DNA of 6,920 nucleotides from Vulcanimicrobiota bacterium (GTDB taxonomy: Bacteria; Vulcanimicrobiota; Vulcanimicrobiia; Vulcanimicrobiales; Vulcanimicrobiaceae). The stretch is taken from the NCBI GenBank assembly GCA_013043945.1, contig JABEUW010000217.1:1-6920 (forward strand), in the 5' to 3' direction. The notes beneath the pieces were generated by a model. It was not told the origin of the DNA. It searched no databases and worked only from the letters and a program-made list of their open reading frames with translations. Every line of letters begins with the position of its first letter. The first letter of the stretch is position 1. Below are positions 6,483 to 6,920 of the stretch, piece by piece. Made by a program: the position numbers and the translations under genes.

Positions 6483-6920
6483 ATGAAACGCTCGAAGTTT
6501 GTCCTCGGAACGCTCGGCGGATTGGCGCTCGTTGCGAACCCGCAGCACGTGTTCGCGCGTGCGCTCTCGGCCGCGGTACACCCCGGCTTACCCGGAGCCG
6601 AGAATCGCGTCTTCGTGCTGATCAATCTCCAGGGCGGGAACGACGGCCTCAATTGCGTGGTTCCGCATGGCGACCCGCTCTACTATCAGCTGCGTCCGCA
6701 CTTGGCGATCTCCGCGAACGAGGTGCTCGCGCTCGACGCGCGCATCGGCTTCAATCCCGCGATGCGTTCGATGAAGGCGCTCTACGATCGCGGAATGCTC
6801 GCAGTGGTTCAGGGCGTCGGCTACCCACACCCGAATCACTCGCATTTTCGTTCGACCGAGATCTGGCAGACCGCCGCTCCCGACCGCTACGAGCACACCG
6901 GTTGGCTCGGGCGCTATCTC
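6483..6920 (+). CDS. DUF1501 family exported protein (5' part, cut by the window end)
   Basis: Only the first 146 residues are in the window; the frame is open to the edge. The N-terminus is an export signal: basic KR (2-3), a hydrophobic core FVLGTLGGLALVA (6-18), then HVFARA, a plausible signal-peptidase site near residues 25-27. The body has DUF1501 (PF07394) hallmarks: FVLINLQGGNDGLNCVVPHG (44-63), FNPAMRSMKALYD (92-104), VVQGVGYPHPNHSHFRS (109-125), EIWQTA (126-131) and GWLGRYL (140-146). DUF1501 proteins are commonly Tat-exported and are, to my knowledge, placed in the alkaline phosphatase/sulfatase-like superfamily; the substrate is unknown. The twin-arginine motif is degenerate: aligned to RRxFL, the protein reads RSKFV. 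Export could therefore be by Sec or by a relaxed Tat route. The gene follows DUF1800 by 25 bp, which implies an operon. Confidence 0.92.
   Translation, partial: MKRSKFVLGTLGGLALVANPQHVFARALSAAVHPGLPGAENRVFVLINLQGGNDGLNCVVPHGDPLYYQLRPHLAISANEVLALDARIGFNPAMRSMKALYDRGMLAVVQGVGYPHPNHSHFRSTEIWQTAAPDRYEHTGWLGRYL

Noticed and set aside
5918..6652. Minus-strand open frame of 244 codons
   Set aside because: It spans the end of DUF1800, the operon gap and the DUF1501 start on the opposite strand. Both sense genes are well supported and the frame has no family signature.

Overview
The window is GC-rich bacterial DNA (about 60% by eye), densely coding, with no sign of phage, insertion sequence, CRISPR array, tRNA or rRNA. 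It holds three complete protein genes and the start of a fourth. The combination of an acyl-CoA carboxylase, a STAND-type ATPase with a cyclase-like front end, and a DUF1800/DUF1501 pair fits a metabolically versatile environmental bacterium. A little-cultured phylum such as Eremiobacterota/Vulcanimicrobiota (WPS-2) is a guess from gene style only; nothing here fixes the taxon.

Left part (17-3250, + strand): one large cytoplasmic signalling protein of 1077 residues. It reads as GAF domain, GGDEF diguanylate cyclase (GGEEF signature with an intact RxxD inhibitory site), NB-ARC/STAND ATPase, winged-helix segment and a long helical-repeat tail. The STAND-winged helix-repeat part is the type usually fused to class III adenylate cyclases, SARP/BTAD regulators or LuxR HTH domains. 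Here a c-di-GMP synthase occupies the effector position and no terminal DNA-binding domain follows. This is the most unusual object in the window.

Middle (3260-4840, - strand): the carboxyltransferase (beta) subunit of methylcrotonyl-CoA carboxylase, from leucine/isovalerate breakdown. It converges on the signalling gene with only 9 bp between the stop codons. It is divergent from the next gene, so it appears to be transcribed alone, without the biotin-carboxylase subunit or other leucine-catabolic genes beside it. Its upstream region carries nested inverted repeats that could form a leader RNA structure.

Right part (4964 to the window end, + strand): a two-gene unit, DUF1800 followed after 25 bp by DUF1501. 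The second gene has an N-terminal export signal and runs off the window. These families are often found together; their biochemical role is not established. The DUF1501 protein is likely exported, whereas the DUF1800 protein shows no obvious signal peptide.
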